DNA of 64,000 nt from Pirellulales bacterium (GTDB lineage Bacteria; Planctomycetota; Planctomycetia; Pirellulales; JAEUIK01), in the NCBI GenBank assembly GCA_019636335.1, contig JAHBXR010000014.1, positions 97,622-161,621 on the forward strand, in the 5' to 3' direction. The translations under genes were made by a program, and so were the position numbers. Below the pieces are notes generated by a model that saw only the letters and a list, made by a program, of their open reading frames with translations, did not search any database and was not told where the DNA came from. Numbering within the stretch: the stretch's first letter is position 1; each line of letters opens with the position of its first letter. Below, one piece after another: positions 37,291-48,219 of this stretch.

Positions 37291-38172
37291 TCAAGTCGTG
37301 GGGTGAAAGGCCCGGTCGGCTCGTAAATGTCGCGGATCAATGCGCCGCAAAACCGCTACCAATCGTCCCGATCGATCGAGCGCCGCTAGCTCCGACGTCT
37401 CCTTCACCAGGCAGGGGCGTGCGATCTCGCGCCCGGCGAGGACGAGTGCCACCTCGTGATCTTCGAGCACGATGCGCCCCAACCCCGCCAGTCCCTCGGC
37501 GGGGGGCGCCATTCGCTCGACGAGCGTGCGCTCGTCGAGTTCCTCGAGTCGCATGGCCCGCTCGAGCGTAAAGTTTCCCACCGCCGTGCGCACGAGCGCC
37601 GACATCACCGCCGCCGTGCCGAGCGACTCGGCCAGATCGCGTCCCACGGCGCGCACGTAGGTACCGCCGCTACATTCGAGCGCGAGCTTCAGCCGGGGAT
37701 ACTCGTACTCGACGATCTCGAGTTTATAAATGGTGATCGGTCGCGGGGCCAACTCCACCGGTTTGCCGCGCCGCGCCAGTTCATAGGCTCGCTTCCCCTC
37801 GAGCTTCAAGGCCGAAAAAATCGGCGGGCGTTGCTCGATCGTGCCGATGAATCGCGCCGCCGCCTGCTGCAAGGACTCCAGGCCTGGCACCGGCGGCGCG
37901 GCGAGCTCTTCGACTTCCGATTCGATATCGTCCGACTCGCTGCGCCGCCCGAGCAGAAACGTGCCCACATATCGCTTGGGCATCCGCTGCACGTACTCGA
38001 CCAGCCGCGTAGCATGCCCGACGCCAACGACGAGCACGCCCGTCGCGATCGGATCGAGCGTGCCGGCGTGCCCCACCTTGGCCGGCTTGACGAGCCGTTT
38101 CACCCGATCGACCGCACGGCGCGAGCTCAGCCCCTCCGGCTTGTCGATGTTCAAGAAGCCGAAGTACTCCAC
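37291..38172 (-). CDS. truB: tRNA pseudouridine-55 synthase
   Basis: 293 residues. The TruB catalytic motif GHAGTLDP carries the nucleophile D40; GFLNIDKPEGLSS is the conserved N-terminus, and SGGTYVRAVGRDLAE and LVRTAVGNF are further TruB blocks. It isomerises U55 to pseudouridine in the T-loop of tRNAs. The C-terminal PUA-like part is short. The gene ends the frame 27 nt after the PrpD-like gene and is probably co-transcribed with it. Confidence 0.95.
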   Translation of the reverse strand: MEYFGFLNIDKPEGLSSRRAVDRVKRLVKPAKVGHAGTLDPIATGVLVVGVGHATRLVEYVQRMPKRYVGTFLLGRRSESDDIESEVEELAAPPVPGLESLQQAAARFIGTIEQRPPIFSALKLEGKRAYELARRGKPVELAPRPITIYKLEIVEYEYPRLKLALECSGGTYVRAVGRDLAESLGTAAVMSALVRTAVGNFTLERAMRLEELDERTLVERMAPPAEGLAGLGRIVLEDHEVALVLAGREIARPCLVKETSELAALDRSGRLVAVLRRIDPRHLRADRAFHPTT

Positions 38173-38199
38173 GCAAGCTTCCCCTTCGTCGGCACGGTG

Positions 38200-39726
38200 C
38201 TAGAAGCCGGCGCGCTTCAAGATCGAGAAGTCGAACAGTTCGGCGATCTCGCCGGCCGACTTCTTCGCCAGGTTCGTGAAGCGGGCATACAGGGCATCGA
38301 CGTCCTCGACTCCCAGCCCCGCCAACAGGCGGAACTTGTGCTCGAGCAGGCGGTCGAGATTGCCGCTCGTGTTCCGGGCGTGCCCCTCGGGATACATCAC
38401 TAACCCGCTCGAGACATTGCCCAGATCGGCGTGATCGACGTCGATGGTCGTCGGAATGCCGTCCGGATAGCGGTCGTCGTATTCCTGGCCGCCGTGGCGG
38501 AATTCGATCTTGGCCATGATCTCGCGCGTCAGCGGGTGGAACAGCGCGGCTTCGTTGTAGTCGGCCGGTTCGAGCATCAATTCCGTCCAGCCCGCGCGCT
38601 TCGATTCGTACGCCTTGCGCAGCAGCGTGGCAATGATGTAGACCATCGAGTGATCGGCGCTCTGGCGGGTGCGCGGGTCGCGCTTGGCCGGGTCGCCGAT
38701 GATGCCGAACGCCGGCTGATAGGTCGTGATACGAATGCCGCGCAGGCGGTCCTTGTCGGCAAAGATCTTGGGGTTCTCGGTCAGCAGATCGATCAGCCCC
38801 TGGAGGGCGCCGGCCGATTGGTGCTCGTACAGCCCTAGCTTGAAGTGCATGCCCATGATGGCGAAGTCGTCGCCGCTCGCCCCCAGGATTAAATCGAACG
38901 GGGCGGTGTACGGTTCCGTGGGCTTTTCAAACAGGCAGAAGATCGCCTCGGGGTTGCGGAAGATGTCGGCGGGCCCCTGGAAGCCGCGCATCGCGCGCCG
39001 CATGCTGACGATCGCCATTTCGGTGCTGATCGCGGCCGAGGCCCCCTTCGAGTCCGAGAGTTGCTTGCCGGCGCGGATGGCGCGAAATGGAATATAGTGC
39101 GCCACGACCTGGCCGATCGCCGATTCGATCTGGGGGGCGGTCGCGCCAAGCACGGCGCCATAGGTGGCGGCCGAGGCGATCGCGCCATGCACGACGTGAT
39201 CGATCTTGTAGTTCTTCAGGGCGAAAACTTCCGCCAGACGTCCACGAATCTCGTCGAGCAGGATCATCGCGCGGAGCGTCTGTTGGCCGTCGAGCCCAGC
39301 AAGCTGCGCCGCCGCCACCGCCACGGGATAGAAGTCGTTGTGCCCGAACTCGCCACGCGTGTGACCTCGCTGGGGGTTATAGCCGAAGTTCGTGCCGTTC
39401 GAGTCCCATTCGCGCGCCGCCGAACTGTTGGCCAGCACCGCTTTCTCGGGCATCACGCGATCGCGCGAGCCCAACAGTGGCACACCTTGTTTGGCATCGG
39501 TGGGCAGGTACTCGAGCGCTTCGCGCCGCAGCACCACGGGGGCGTTCGTGCCACAGGCCAGGGCCGAGACCGCACAGGCGATGCTGTCGAGGTGGAAACG
39601 CTCGACCATGCGGTAGACCGACTCGTCCGGATCCCCAAGTCGGCCGCTCATGAAGTCGAGCGCGTACTGACCGAGTCCCAGGGCCTGGTTTTCGTGGCGA
39701 GCAAGGGTGACGTATTGAGCGGTCAT
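38200..39726 (-). CDS. MmgE/PrpD family protein (2-methylcitrate dehydratase-like)
   Basis: 508 residues from ATG 39726 (a longer frame to 39909 encodes no leader or domain). Matches the MmgE/PrpD family by HLDSIACAVSALACG, the AREWDSNGTN segment with its substrate-binding Asp, HVVHGAIASAATYGA, and DSKGASAA. Family members dehydrate 2-methylcitrate in propionate degradation or act on cis-aconitate-like acids. No prpB/prpC is nearby, so the pathway is uncertain. Divergent from the protein kinase gene with ~230 nt between starts. Confidence 0.85.
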   Translation of the reverse strand: MTAQYVTLARHENQALGLGQYALDFMSGRLGDPDESVYRMVERFHLDSIACAVSALACGTNAPVVLRREALEYLPTDAKQGVPLLGSRDRVMPEKAVLANSSAAREWDSNGTNFGYNPQRGHTRGEFGHNDFYPVAVAAAQLAGLDGQQTLRAMILLDEIRGRLAEVFALKNYKIDHVVHGAIASAATYGAVLGATAPQIESAIGQVVAHYIPFRAIRAGKQLSDSKGASAAISTEMAIVSMRRAMRGFQGPADIFRNPEAIFCLFEKPTEPYTAPFDLILGASGDDFAIMGMHFKLGLYEHQSAGALQGLIDLLTENPKIFADKDRLRGIRITTYQPAFGIIGDPAKRDPRTRQSADHSMVYIIATLLRKAYESKRAGWTELMLEPADYNEAALFHPLTREIMAKIEFRHGGQEYDDRYPDGIPTTIDVDHADLGNVSSGLVMYPEGHARNTSGNLDRLLEHKFRLLAGLGVEDVDALYARFTNLAKKSAGEIAELFDFSILKRAGF

Positions 39727-39953
39727 CGGTGATGGTTTCCCGGCGTCGGTGCTGGGTGAAAAGACAAGGGGCGGGGTGCGCCGTGAAAGCCAAAGATTAT
39801 CAATCCCGAACGCCTTTGCGACAAGGACCCCGCTGGGCGAGAGAATCGCTCGCCGGGCTGCCCGTTTGGTCGAATTCGTGGTTAGAATCGGAAGTTTGCG
39901 AGCGGCCACTACCTTTGGGCCGCGCCTGCGGCCAAGTGAGCCCTGTCGTGACG

Positions 39954-41840
39954 ATGCGATTCGAAAAACTGGGACCGTACCGCATTGGCCGGCAATTGGG
40001 GCGTGGCGGCATGGGGGCGGTCTATGCGGCCATCGACGAAGAATCGGGGCAGGCCGCGGCAGTCAAGGTTCTTTCGGCCATCCTGGCGCAGGATGAAGGA
40101 TTTCGTGCCCGCTTCGAAAGCGAGATCGAAACGCTGCGCAAATTGCGCCATCCGAACATCGTGCGACTGATCGGCTTCGGCGAAAACGAAGGGCAACTCT
40201 TTTACGCGATGGAACTGGTCGACGGGACGAGTCTCGAAGATCAAATCCGGGCCGGCAAACGCTTCGATTGGCGGACGGTTACGGCCGTCGGCGCCGACGT
40301 GGCCAAGGCCCTGCGCCATGCGCACGATCGAGGCGTGGTGCATCGCGATATCAAGCCCGCCAACATCCTGCGCACGGCCGACGGTACGACGAAGCTTTCC
40401 GACTTCGGCATCGCGCGCCTGTTTGGCAGCACGCGCTTGACCGCGGTCGGGGGGGTGATTGGTACGGCCGAGTACATGGCTCCCGAGCAGGCCGATGGCC
40501 GACCCGTGACGCCACGCTCGGATCTCTACAGCCTGGGGGGCGTGCTCTATGCGTTGCTCGCCGGCCGGCCGCCTTTCGAGGCTCGCACGTTGCCCGAGAT
40601 GCTGCAATTGCAGCGTTTTGCACAACCCGAACCGGTCAGTCGCTTCGCCCCCGACGTGCCAAAGGAACTCGAGCAGATCGTCCAGGAGTTGCTGGCCAAA
40701 GAACCCGAGACGCGGATCGCCAACGCGGCCATTCTCGCGCGGCGGCTCGAGGCCACGGCGCTCGGGCTCGCAAAGCGCGAAGAGGCGGGAAAGACCATTG
40801 CCCCCTCGGCCGAAATGGCCGACGAGGCGAGTGATTTCGACGTCGCCACGGCGGTCTCGACGGCCAAGCCGGCGCCGGTGGAGTTGCCCGAGACGCTTGC
40901 GGCCACCGAAGTGGCGCCCGCCACCGAGCAGCCGGAGATCTTTGCCACGCAGGCCCCGGAGCCTGCGCGTCCGCGGCCTTCACAACTCGCCGCGACATCG
41001 GCGGCCGCCACGAAAGATGTCGAGGCGTTTTCGCTGGCGCCCGCCGTCGAGTTGACGCCCGGCGCCGCGGGGCTGACCGAGGCCCGGCCCGCGAGCAAGA
41101 CGCATGCCGTCAGTCGCTTCACGGCAGTGGCGGAGAACGAAGTCGAGGAGTCGCAGCGAGAGGAAGATGAACCCAGTGCGCTCATCTCGGCGCAGACCTG
41201 GGTGTTGGTGGCAGCCCTCGTCATGTTGGCCGTGGGCATCTGGTATTTCCTGCAGCCCCCCTCGGCCGATTCGCTCTATCTGCGTATTTCGGAGGCCGCC
41301 AATGATGGTGGTCCCGACTCGCTGCTCGATGTCGAGGACGAGGTGCGCGAGTTCTTGAATCTCTACTCGCACGATCCCCGCGCGGTAGAGCTGCGCGACT
41401 ATCAGACTCAAATCAATCTGCAACAGGCCGAACGCAAGCTCGACCGACGCGCGCGCAGCGGCAATCGCAACGAGACCCTTTCGCCGATCGAATTGGCCTA
41501 TATCGATGCCATTCGTATCGCGCCGGCCGATCCTCAGAAGGCGATCGTCAAGCTCGAGGCGCTCATCGCCGTCTACAGCGACCAGAACGCCGACAACGAA
41601 ACGGTTCGCCAATGCCTCGAACTGGCCAAGCGGCAGCTTGCGCGTCTCAAGGGACAGGCCGAATTAGGGACGGCGGAACAGATCGCTTCGATCCGCGAAC
41701 GCCTGGCGCATGCCCAGGAAGTGAACGAGTCGAACCCCCAACTCTCCCGGGCGATCTGCCAGGGCATTGTCGATCTCTACGGCGATAAGCCCTGGGCCAC
41801 AAGCCTGGTGGCCCAGGCGAGGAGTGCGTTGGGGGAGTAG
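39954..41840 (+). CDS. Membrane-anchored Ser/Thr protein kinase
   Basis: 628 residues from ATG 39954. Hanks-type kinase: glycine loop LGRGGMGAVYA (15-25), Lys38 in AAVKVL, HRD at 130-132 in VHRDIKPANIL, DFG at 150-152, then GTAEYMAPEQ. All catalytic residues are intact. A ~150-residue Ala/Pro/Glu-rich juxtamembrane linker leads to one transmembrane helix (415-433) and an extracytoplasmic helical domain of ~195 residues. Typical PknB-like topology with an N-terminal cytoplasmic kinase and an external sensor of unknown ligand. Confidence 0.93.
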   Translation: MRFEKLGPYRIGRQLGRGGMGAVYAAIDEESGQAAAVKVLSAILAQDEGFRARFESEIETLRKLRHPNIVRLIGFGENEGQLFYAMELVDGTSLEDQIRAGKRFDWRTVTAVGADVAKALRHAHDRGVVHRDIKPANILRTADGTTKLSDFGIARLFGSTRLTAVGGVIGTAEYMAPEQADGRPVTPRSDLYSLGGVLYALLAGRPPFEARTLPEMLQLQRFAQPEPVSRFAPDVPKELEQIVQELLAKEPETRIANAAILARRLEATALGLAKREEAGKTIAPSAEMADEASDFDVATAVSTAKPAPVELPETLAATEVAPATEQPEIFATQAPEPARPRPSQLAATSAAATKDVEAFSLAPAVELTPGAAGLTEARPASKTHAVSRFTAVAENEVEESQREEDEPSALISAQTWVLVAALVMLAVGIWYFLQPPSADSLYLRISEAANDGGPDSLLDVEDEVREFLNLYSHDPRAVELRDYQTQINLQQAERKLDRRARSGNRNETLSPIELAYIDAIRIAPADPQKAIVKLEALIAVYSDQNADNETVRQCLELAKRQLARLKGQAELGTAEQIASIRERLAHAQEVNESNPQLSRAICQGIVDLYGDKPWATSLVAQARSALGE

Positions 41841-41842
41841 GG

Positions 41843-41869
41843 GTCAGTGGTCAGTGGTCAGTGGTCAGG
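41843..41869. repeat. 7-bp GGTCAGT tandem repeat
   Basis: Three full units of GGTCAGT and a final GGTCAG directly after the kinase stop codon. Confidence 0.9.
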
Positions 41870-42067
41870 GGGGCTGCAATGGCGGGCTAAATTCGTGGCA
41901 ACTGCGCCGTGGTCCTGCTATAACTAAACCTTGTGATCGGCGGGACTTGGGCAGTGGCTCGTGTCGCCGATTGTTGCCCCCCGCCGGCGACCTGTCTCGC
42001 ATCGATGCGCCCGTCGGAAGCACCCGCGCTCGACCCGCCACCCACGACCCCGAGCTTGGAACCAAGC

Positions 42068-44554
42068 ATGGCGACGCTCTCGCTGCCCAGAACCTTCGTT
42101 CGATCCTTCCTCGTCCCTTTGGTTCTGCTGGCTCTCCTTCGGACGGTTGCCGCGCCACGACACGTAATGGCGGATGGACCGGTGGCAGACACCGCGGCGA
42201 TTCGCTTGCTGCCTGCCGAGATCGGGCTCACCGGTCCTGAGGCCCGCCAACGACTGCTCGTCCAACGTATTGAGGGGGGACTCGACGCCGGACAGATTAC
42301 CGAAGGGGTCGAGTTCGAGTCGAGCAATCCGACGGTCGTGGTGATCGAGGATGGATCTGCTGTGCCGGTGGGCAATGGCGAGGCCACGATCACGGCCAGG
42401 TTCGGCGAGCAGATCGCCACCGCGCTGGTGCGCGTCGCGGCGATGGATCTCCCCTTCACCTGGAGCTTTCGCAATCACGTCGAGTCGGTGTTGTCGAAGG
42501 CGGGCTGCAACAGCGGGGCTTGCCACGGGGCACAAGCCGGCAAGAAGGGCTTCAAGATCTCGCTGCGCGGCTACGACCCCGAGGGAGATTTTCAAGTCCT
42601 CACGCGCCAGGCCCGCGGACGAAGAATCATTCCTTCCGATCCCGCTCGCAGCTTGATCCTGACGAAGCCGAGCGGCGCGATCCCGCACGGGGGAGGATTC
42701 CGCTACGACACCACTTCGCTCGAGTACCGCGTCATTGCCGAATGGATCGCCGCGGGCACGCCAGCGCCCGAGGCGACCGATCCGCGGCTCGAGCGGCTCG
42801 AGATTCTCCCCCCCACGACCGTGCTTCGTCCGCAAGCGACGCAGCAATTAGTCGTGCTGGCGCACTTCGACGACGGTCACGTCGAAGATGTCACGCGTTG
42901 GGTGAAGTTCACTTCGACCGATCAGACGGTGGCGGAAGTCGACGAAGAGGGACTCGTGCGCGTCATGGGGCATGGCGAGGGGGCCGTGACGGCCTGGTAC
43001 CTGAGCCAGGTCGTCGCCGCGACGATTACGGTGCCCTATGCGCAGACCGCGAACGACGAGATCTTTGCCCAGGCCCCGCTCCACAACTTTATCGATGAGC
43101 TGGTGCTGGCAAAGCTGCGCAGCCTGCGACTTCCGCCGTCGCCGCCGGCGGACGATGCCACGTTCATCCGCCGCGCGTACCTCGACACGATCGGCGTGCT
43201 CCCCACGGTGGAAGAGACGCGCCGCTTCGTCGCTGATCGCTCGGCGGACAAACGCGAGCGTCTGATCGATCTGCTGCTCGAGCGTCCCGAGTTTGTCGAT
43301 TACTGGACCTACAAGTGGTGCGATCTACTGCTCGTGAACTCCGAGAAGCTGCCCGCGCCGGCGATGTGGTCGTACTATAACTGGATTCGCAACCAGGTGG
43401 CGGCCAATACTCCCTGGGACAAGCTCGTCGCGGCGCTCCTCACGTCGAGCGGCAGCACGCTGGAGAACGGCGCCACGAACTTCTTCGTCTTGCACGAAGA
43501 TCCGCTCGAGCTGGCCGAAAACACGTCGCTCGCCTTCCTGGGGCTCTCCATCGGCTGCGCACGCTGCCACAACCATCCGCTCGAGAAGTGGACGAACGAC
43601 CAATACTTCGGCATGGCGAATCTCTTCTCGCGCGTGCGGCGCAAGACCGGTACCGCTGCCGGCCAGCAGTTCGTGTTTGCCGCCGCCACGGGGGAGTTGA
43701 TTCAACCGCTGCGCGGCAAGCCGCAACCTCCCCGGCCCCTCGACGGGGAAGCGATTCCCTTCGAACGGACGACGGATCGTCGCGACGTCGTCGCCGATTG
43801 GGTTACTTCGCCCGGAAATCCCTATTTCGCCCGTGCCATTACGAACCGCGTTTGGGCGAACTTCCTCGGCCGCGGGCTGGTCGAGAACGTCGACGATCTG
43901 CGGCTGACCAACCCCGCCAGCAATGCGGAGTTGCACGAGGCCTTGGCCGACTATCTCGTCGAGCACCAGTTCGATCTCAAGGCCCTGATGCGCGAGATAC
44001 TCCGCTCGGCCACCTATCAACGCGCGAGCGAACCAACATCCGGGAACGAAGCCGACACGAAGCATTACGCCCATTACTATCCACGCCGCATGATGGCCGA
44101 AGTGATGATCGATGCCTTCAGTCAGGTCACGGGCGCTCCGACCGAGTTTCCCGGCTATCCCGCGGGCTGGCGGGCGCTGCAGCTTCCCGACTCGAGCGTC
44201 GACTCGTACTTCTTGAAGACGTTCGGCCGTCCCGAGCGCGTCATTACCTGCGAGTGCGAACGAGTGGCCGACCCGAGCATGGTGCAGGTGCTGCACATGT
44301 CGAACGGCGATGCCATCAATCGCAAGCTTGTTGTGGCGAAGAATCGTATCGGCGAGCTGATCGAATCGGGGGCAGGCGATCCGGCGATCGTGGAAGATCT
44401 CTACCTGTCGGCCTTGTCGCGTATGCCGGCGCCGGAAGAACGACAGCAGATTATCGACCTGCTCGCCGCCACGCCCGCCGAAGAGCGTCGCGCGGCGATC
44501 GAGGATCTCTACTGGGGGATCCTCAGCAGCAAAGAGTTCTTGTTCAATCACTAA
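42068..44554 (+). CDS. Planctomycete DUF1549/DUF1553 protein with Ig-like (Big_2) domains
   Basis: 828 residues from ATG 42068 (ATG 42005 is an upstream alternative). A signal peptide is followed by a Big_2-like domain (~45-125), a heme-binding-like CNSGACHG at 147-154 (CX4CH spacing), a second Big_2-like domain (~240-330) and DUF1549 (LRLPPSPPADDATFIRRAYLDTIGVLPT). Next is CARCHNHPLEKW, a CXXCH site, then DUF1553 (NPYFARAITNRVWANFLGRG). A different architecture from the protein at 19890-23528. Followed after 24 nt by a WD40 cytochrome gene, a partner often seen with this subtype. Confidence 0.92.
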   Translation: MATLSLPRTFVRSFLVPLVLLALLRTVAAPRHVMADGPVADTAAIRLLPAEIGLTGPEARQRLLVQRIEGGLDAGQITEGVEFESSNPTVVVIEDGSAVPVGNGEATITARFGEQIATALVRVAAMDLPFTWSFRNHVESVLSKAGCNSGACHGAQAGKKGFKISLRGYDPEGDFQVLTRQARGRRIIPSDPARSLILTKPSGAIPHGGGFRYDTTSLEYRVIAEWIAAGTPAPEATDPRLERLEILPPTTVLRPQATQQLVVLAHFDDGHVEDVTRWVKFTSTDQTVAEVDEEGLVRVMGHGEGAVTAWYLSQVVAATITVPYAQTANDEIFAQAPLHNFIDELVLAKLRSLRLPPSPPADDATFIRRAYLDTIGVLPTVEETRRFVADRSADKRERLIDLLLERPEFVDYWTYKWCDLLLVNSEKLPAPAMWSYYNWIRNQVAANTPWDKLVAALLTSSGSTLENGATNFFVLHEDPLELAENTSLAFLGLSIGCARCHNHPLEKWTNDQYFGMANLFSRVRRKTGTAAGQQFVFAAATGELIQPLRGKPQPPRPLDGEAIPFERTTDRRDVVADWVTSPGNPYFARAITNRVWANFLGRGLVENVDDLRLTNPASNAELHEALADYLVEHQFDLKALMREILRSATYQRASEPTSGNEADTKHYAHYYPRRMMAEVMIDAFSQVTGAPTEFPGYPAGWRALQLPDSSVDSYFLKTFGRPERVITCECERVADPSMVQVLHMSNGDAINRKLVVAKNRIGELIESGAGDPAIVEDLYLSALSRMPAPEERQQIIDLLAATPAEERRAAIEDLYWGILSSKEFLFNH

Positions 44555-44578
44555 GGCCAGGAAGCTGCGGCTCTTGTC

Positions 44579-47500
44579 ATGATATCTTGCTCGGTTGCCA
44601 CTCCCCTGCCCCGCGGTTCGCGACGGGCCCGCGCCCGCCGGGCCGGTGGGATGCTCGCCTTCGCGGCCTGGTTCAGCATCGCGCTGCATGGCGCCATCGT
44701 CGCCGTTGCCGATGAACAACCCGAGGCCGCGGCCCCCAGCTTTCACAACGCGGTGGCGCCGATCCTCGCCAAGTATTGCGTCGGCTGCCATAACGCGGAC
44801 GATGCCGAAGGCAAGCTCGTCCTCGACGGGTACGACAAGCTGTTGGCCGGCGGCGAGCATGGCGCCGTGTTGGTGGCGGGACAGCCCGAGCGCAGCCGGT
44901 TGATCCTGGTGCTGACGGGCAAGGCGGAACCGGCCATGCCCCCCGAAGGGAGCGAGTCCCCCACGGCCGACGAGGTTGCCACGCTCGAGCGCTGGATCGC
45001 CGCCGGAGCGCCCGGCCCCGACGGCGCCGCGCCCGACCCTACAAAGCTTGTCATCCCGCACATCGAGCCGCGCGTCACGCCGCGACACCCCATCCATGCT
45101 GTCGCATACTCTCCCGATGGCAAGCTGTTGGCCGTCGCCGGCTTTCGAGAGATTCGCTTGTACTCGCCCGAGAATCGTGCCCTCGTCCGCCGTCTCGAGG
45201 GGCATGCGGGCAATGTGATGTCCGTGTCGTTCTCGCCCGACGGTAGCAAGCTGATTTCGGCCGCCGGGGAGCCCGGTCTCTTCGGCGAGGCCCGCCTCTG
45301 GAACGTGGCCGACGGTTCGCTTTTGCGTGAAGTGCGCGGGCATAAAGACAGTCTCTACAGTGCGGTGCTCACGCCCGACGGCGCCCTGCTGGCCACGGCC
45401 GGCTACGACCAGGCGATCATCCTCTGGGAGGCGAACACGGGGGCAGAAGTCCGCACGATCACGGGACACAACGGCGCTGTGTACGATCTCGCGTTCAGTG
45501 CCGATGGCAAGTTTCTGGCCAGCGCGAGCGCCGATCGCACCGTCAAACTGTGGGAGGTCGCCACCGGCGCCCGCCTGGATACGTTTGGCCAACCGCTCGA
45601 AGATCAATACACGGTCGCGTTCAGTCCTGACGGGCAACGCCTGGTCGGCGCCGGCCGCGACAATCGCATCCGCGTGTGGGAACTGAGCGAGAGCCGGGCG
45701 GAAGGGACGAACAAGCTCCTCTATGCTCGATTCGCGCACGAGGGAGCCATCGGCAAGCTGGCCTTCTCGCGCGATGGTAAGCTGCTCGCCTCGACCGCCG
45801 AAGATCGCACCGTCAAGATCTGGGATGCCGAGTCGGTCGTCGAGCGGCTCTTGCTCGAACCGCAATCCGACTGGTCGGCGGCACTCGGCTTCTCGCCCGA
45901 TGGCAAGACGCTGGCTGTGGGACGCCTCGATGGCGAACTCGTTTACTACGATGTCCCCAGCGGCAAGCACGCTCCGCCCGCGGCGCCGGAGCTCGCCCAG
46001 CTCGAACCGCGCGGCCTCCAGCGCGGCGTCGCGACGCGCGTGCGGCTCGTGGGCAAGAACCTGCTGGGACTCGAGAAGCTCGACTTCGGCAAGCATGCGT
46101 TCGAGGTCAAGCTCCTTGCCAGCGAGAATTCGAGCCCCGACGAGGTCATCGTCGAGATCGCTCCCTCGGCCGAGCTCTCGCGTGGCACGTACGACGTGCG
46201 CGCCATCACCGCCGGCGGCCAGAGCAAGTCGCTCCGGCTCGAAGTCGACGACCTGGCGCAACAGGTCGAGTCCGAGCCGAACAGCGAGCTCGCTCAAGCC
46301 ACCGAAGTTGCGTTGCCCATCACGCTGTGGGGCAAGCTTGGCTCGCAAGGGGACGTCGATCATTTCAGCTTCGCGGCCGAGCCGGGCAAGACCGTGGTGC
46401 TGGCCGTCGATGCTCGCGCGTTGAAGACGAAGGCGAACATCGTCCTCACGTTGTTCGACGCCGCCGGTCGTGTCGTGGCCAGCAACAACGACTTCGACGG
46501 CGAGAGCGATCCACTGGTGGCCTTCGATCCGCCGGTCGCCGGCCGGTACACGGTGCGCATTTCCGACCTGCTGCAGTCGGGTTCGGAGGAGCATGTCTAT
46601 CGCCTCTCGGTGGGCGCCTTTCCGTACGTAACCGGGGTCTTTCCGCTCAGCGTGGCGGCGAACCAGGAGTCCTCCGCGCAGCTCGCGGGCTACAACCTGC
46701 CGGCCGAGGCTCGCGTGACGCTGCCGGCCCAGGCCGACGGTGAAATCAGCGTGCCCCTCGACCCGCAACAGTATCGCGCCCGTCGCGGTCTCAAGGTGTT
46801 GGTGGGAATGTTGCCCGAATCGGTCGAGAGCGAACCGAACGACGAGCCAGACACGGCGACGATAGTGAATGTCCCCTGTACCGTGGGTGGCCGCATCTGG
46901 TCGGACACGCCAACCAGCGACGCCGATCTGTTCCGGTTCGAGTCGCGTGCCGGGCAGACCTGGATCGTCGAAACCGATGGCGATGGTCGTGGCTCGCCGA
47001 TCGATACCGCGATCGAAGTGCTCGACGCCGTGGGGCAGCCCCTGCCCCGTCTGTTGTTGCAGGCGACGCGCGATTCGTACATCGACTTCCGCAGCATCGA
47101 TTCGAAGATCGCCGACGTGCGAGTGCATAACTGGGAAGAGATGGAGCTCAACGAGTTGATGTACCTCGACGGCGAGGTCTGCAAGATCTTCCGTCTGCCG
47201 CAGGGGCCCGACTCGGGCTTCAACTTCTACACCAGTCGTGGCCAGCGCATTGCCTACTTCGATACGAGCTCCACGGCGCACGCGGTCCACGAAGCGTGCT
47301 ACATCGTCTCTCCCCATGCGCCCGGTACGGCGTTGGTCCCCAATGGCCTGCCCGTCTTCACGCTGCACTACTCGAACGATGACGACGGACTGCGCAAGCT
47401 CGGCCGCGACAGCCGGCTTACGTTCACGGCGCCGGCCGACGGGCAGTATCTCGTCCGCGTGCGCGACGTCCGCGGCGGCAACGGCGATCGCTTTGCCTAC

Positions 47501-48208
47501 CGTCTCACGATCCGCGAGCCGCGCCCCGACTTCAGCGTCGCCGTGTCGAGCAACGAGCTGACGGTGAATGCCGGCTGCGGCAAGAGCGTGACCTTCACGG
47601 CCGATCGGGCAGATGGCTTCGATGGCCCGATCCGCATCGACATCGAAGGATTGCCTCCCGGGTTCCACTGCTCGACGCCGATCGTGATCGAGCCGGGACA
47701 TCTCGAGGCGCACACCGTCGTCTGGGCTGATGCCGACGCGAAAAGTCCTTCCGAAGAAGTGGCGAAAAAGACGCAGATCACCGCCACGGCGGAAATCGGC
47801 GGCTCCCCCGTCGTCAAGCAATTGACGGGCCTCGGGCTGCTCAAGTTGGTTTCGCTGGAGAAATTGCGCGTCGTGCTCGAACCGGCGGAGGTGACGATCG
47901 CCCCCGGGTCGAACGTCACCGCGACGCTGAAAATCGAGCGGCACGGCTTCGACGGCGCCGTAAAGTTCAATGTGAACAACCTGCCGCATGGCGTGTACGT
48001 GGACAACATCGGTCTCAACGGCGTGTTGATTCCCGAAGGTCAGAGCGAGCGACAGATTTCCCTCACCGCGCGGCCCTGGGTGGGGGAGTCGGATCGCCCG
48101 TTCCACGCCCTTGCCCTCGACGGCGGTGGTGTCTCGTCTCCTGCCATCACGCTGCACGTACGCCGGCCGGCCACCGTTGCCCAGGCCGACGCGACTGCCG
48201 AGAAATAG
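44579..48208 (+). CDS. Cytochrome c-type WD40-repeat protein with C-terminal beta domains
   Basis: 1209 residues. Signal peptide (hydrophobic 25-45; ATG 44651 is an alternative start). A PSCyt1-like heme domain has CVGCH at 67-71 and [20 protein letters not shown]. Seven or so WD40 repeats run from ~165 to 460 (FSPDGKxLASxxxDxTVKLW patterns), forming a propeller. Then come beta domains, two of which start with [12 protein letters not shown] and [12 protein letters not shown], the pre-peptidase C-terminal type, and Ig-like modules. Likely periplasmic electron-carrier or scaffold working with the upstream DUF1549/DUF1553 protein. Confidence 0.88.
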   Translation: MISCSVATPLPRGSRRARARRAGGMLAFAAWFSIALHGAIVAVADEQPEAAAPSFHNAVAPILAKYCVGCHNADDAEGKLVLDGYDKLLAGGEHGAVLVAGQPERSRLILVLTGKAEPAMPPEGSESPTADEVATLERWIAAGAPGPDGAAPDPTKLVIPHIEPRVTPRHPIHAVAYSPDGKLLAVAGFREIRLYSPENRALVRRLEGHAGNVMSVSFSPDGSKLISAAGEPGLFGEARLWNVADGSLLREVRGHKDSLYSAVLTPDGALLATAGYDQAIILWEANTGAEVRTITGHNGAVYDLAFSADGKFLASASADRTVKLWEVATGARLDTFGQPLEDQYTVAFSPDGQRLVGAGRDNRIRVWELSESRAEGTNKLLYARFAHEGAIGKLAFSRDGKLLASTAEDRTVKIWDAESVVERLLLEPQSDWSAALGFSPDGKTLAVGRLDGELVYYDVPSGKHAPPAAPELAQLEPRGLQRGVATRVRLVGKNLLGLEKLDFGKHAFEVKLLASENSSPDEVIVEIAPSAELSRGTYDVRAITAGGQSKSLRLEVDDLAQQVESEPNSELAQATEVALPITLWGKLGSQGDVDHFSFAAEPGKTVVLAVDARALKTKANIVLTLFDAAGRVVASNNDFDGESDPLVAFDPPVAGRYTVRISDLLQSGSEEHVYRLSVGAFPYVTGVFPLSVAANQESSAQLAGYNLPAEARVTLPAQADGEISVPLDPQQYRARRGLKVLVGMLPESVESEPNDEPDTATIVNVPCTVGGRIWSDTPTSDADLFRFESRAGQTWIVETDGDGRGSPIDTAIEVLDAVGQPLPRLLLQATRDSYIDFRSIDSKIADVRVHNWEEMELNELMYLDGEVCKIFRLPQGPDSGFNFYTSRGQRIAYFDTSSTAHAVHEACYIVSPHAPGTALVPNGLPVFTLHYSNDDDGLRKLGRDSRLTFTAPADGQYLVRVRDVRGGNGDRFAYRLTIREPRPDFSVAVSSNELTVNAGCGKSVTFTADRADGFDGPIRIDIEGLPPGFHCSTPIVIEPGHLEAHTVVWADADAKSPSEEVAKKTQITATAEIGGSPVVKQLTGLGLLKLVSLEKLRVVLEPAEVTIAPGSNVTATLKIERHGFDGAVKFNVNNLPHGVYVDNIGLNGVLIPEGQSERQISLTARPWVGESDRPFHALALDGGGVSSPAITLHVRRPATVAQADATAEK

Positions 48209-48219
48209 ACCATCCTTCG

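Noticed and set aside
43588..44715. Long plus-strand alternative frames inside real genes (also for example 33671-36838 opposite ftsK, 23549-25285, 26299-27576)
   Set aside because: Arg/Pro/Ala-biased or antisense shadows without start signals or motifs.
43325..48157. A 1610-codon open frame on the minus strand opposite the DUF1549 and WD40 cytochrome genes
   Set aside because: It mirrors two clearly real genes with family motifs, has no recognisable domain, and such long antisense frames arise from GC-rich codon usage.
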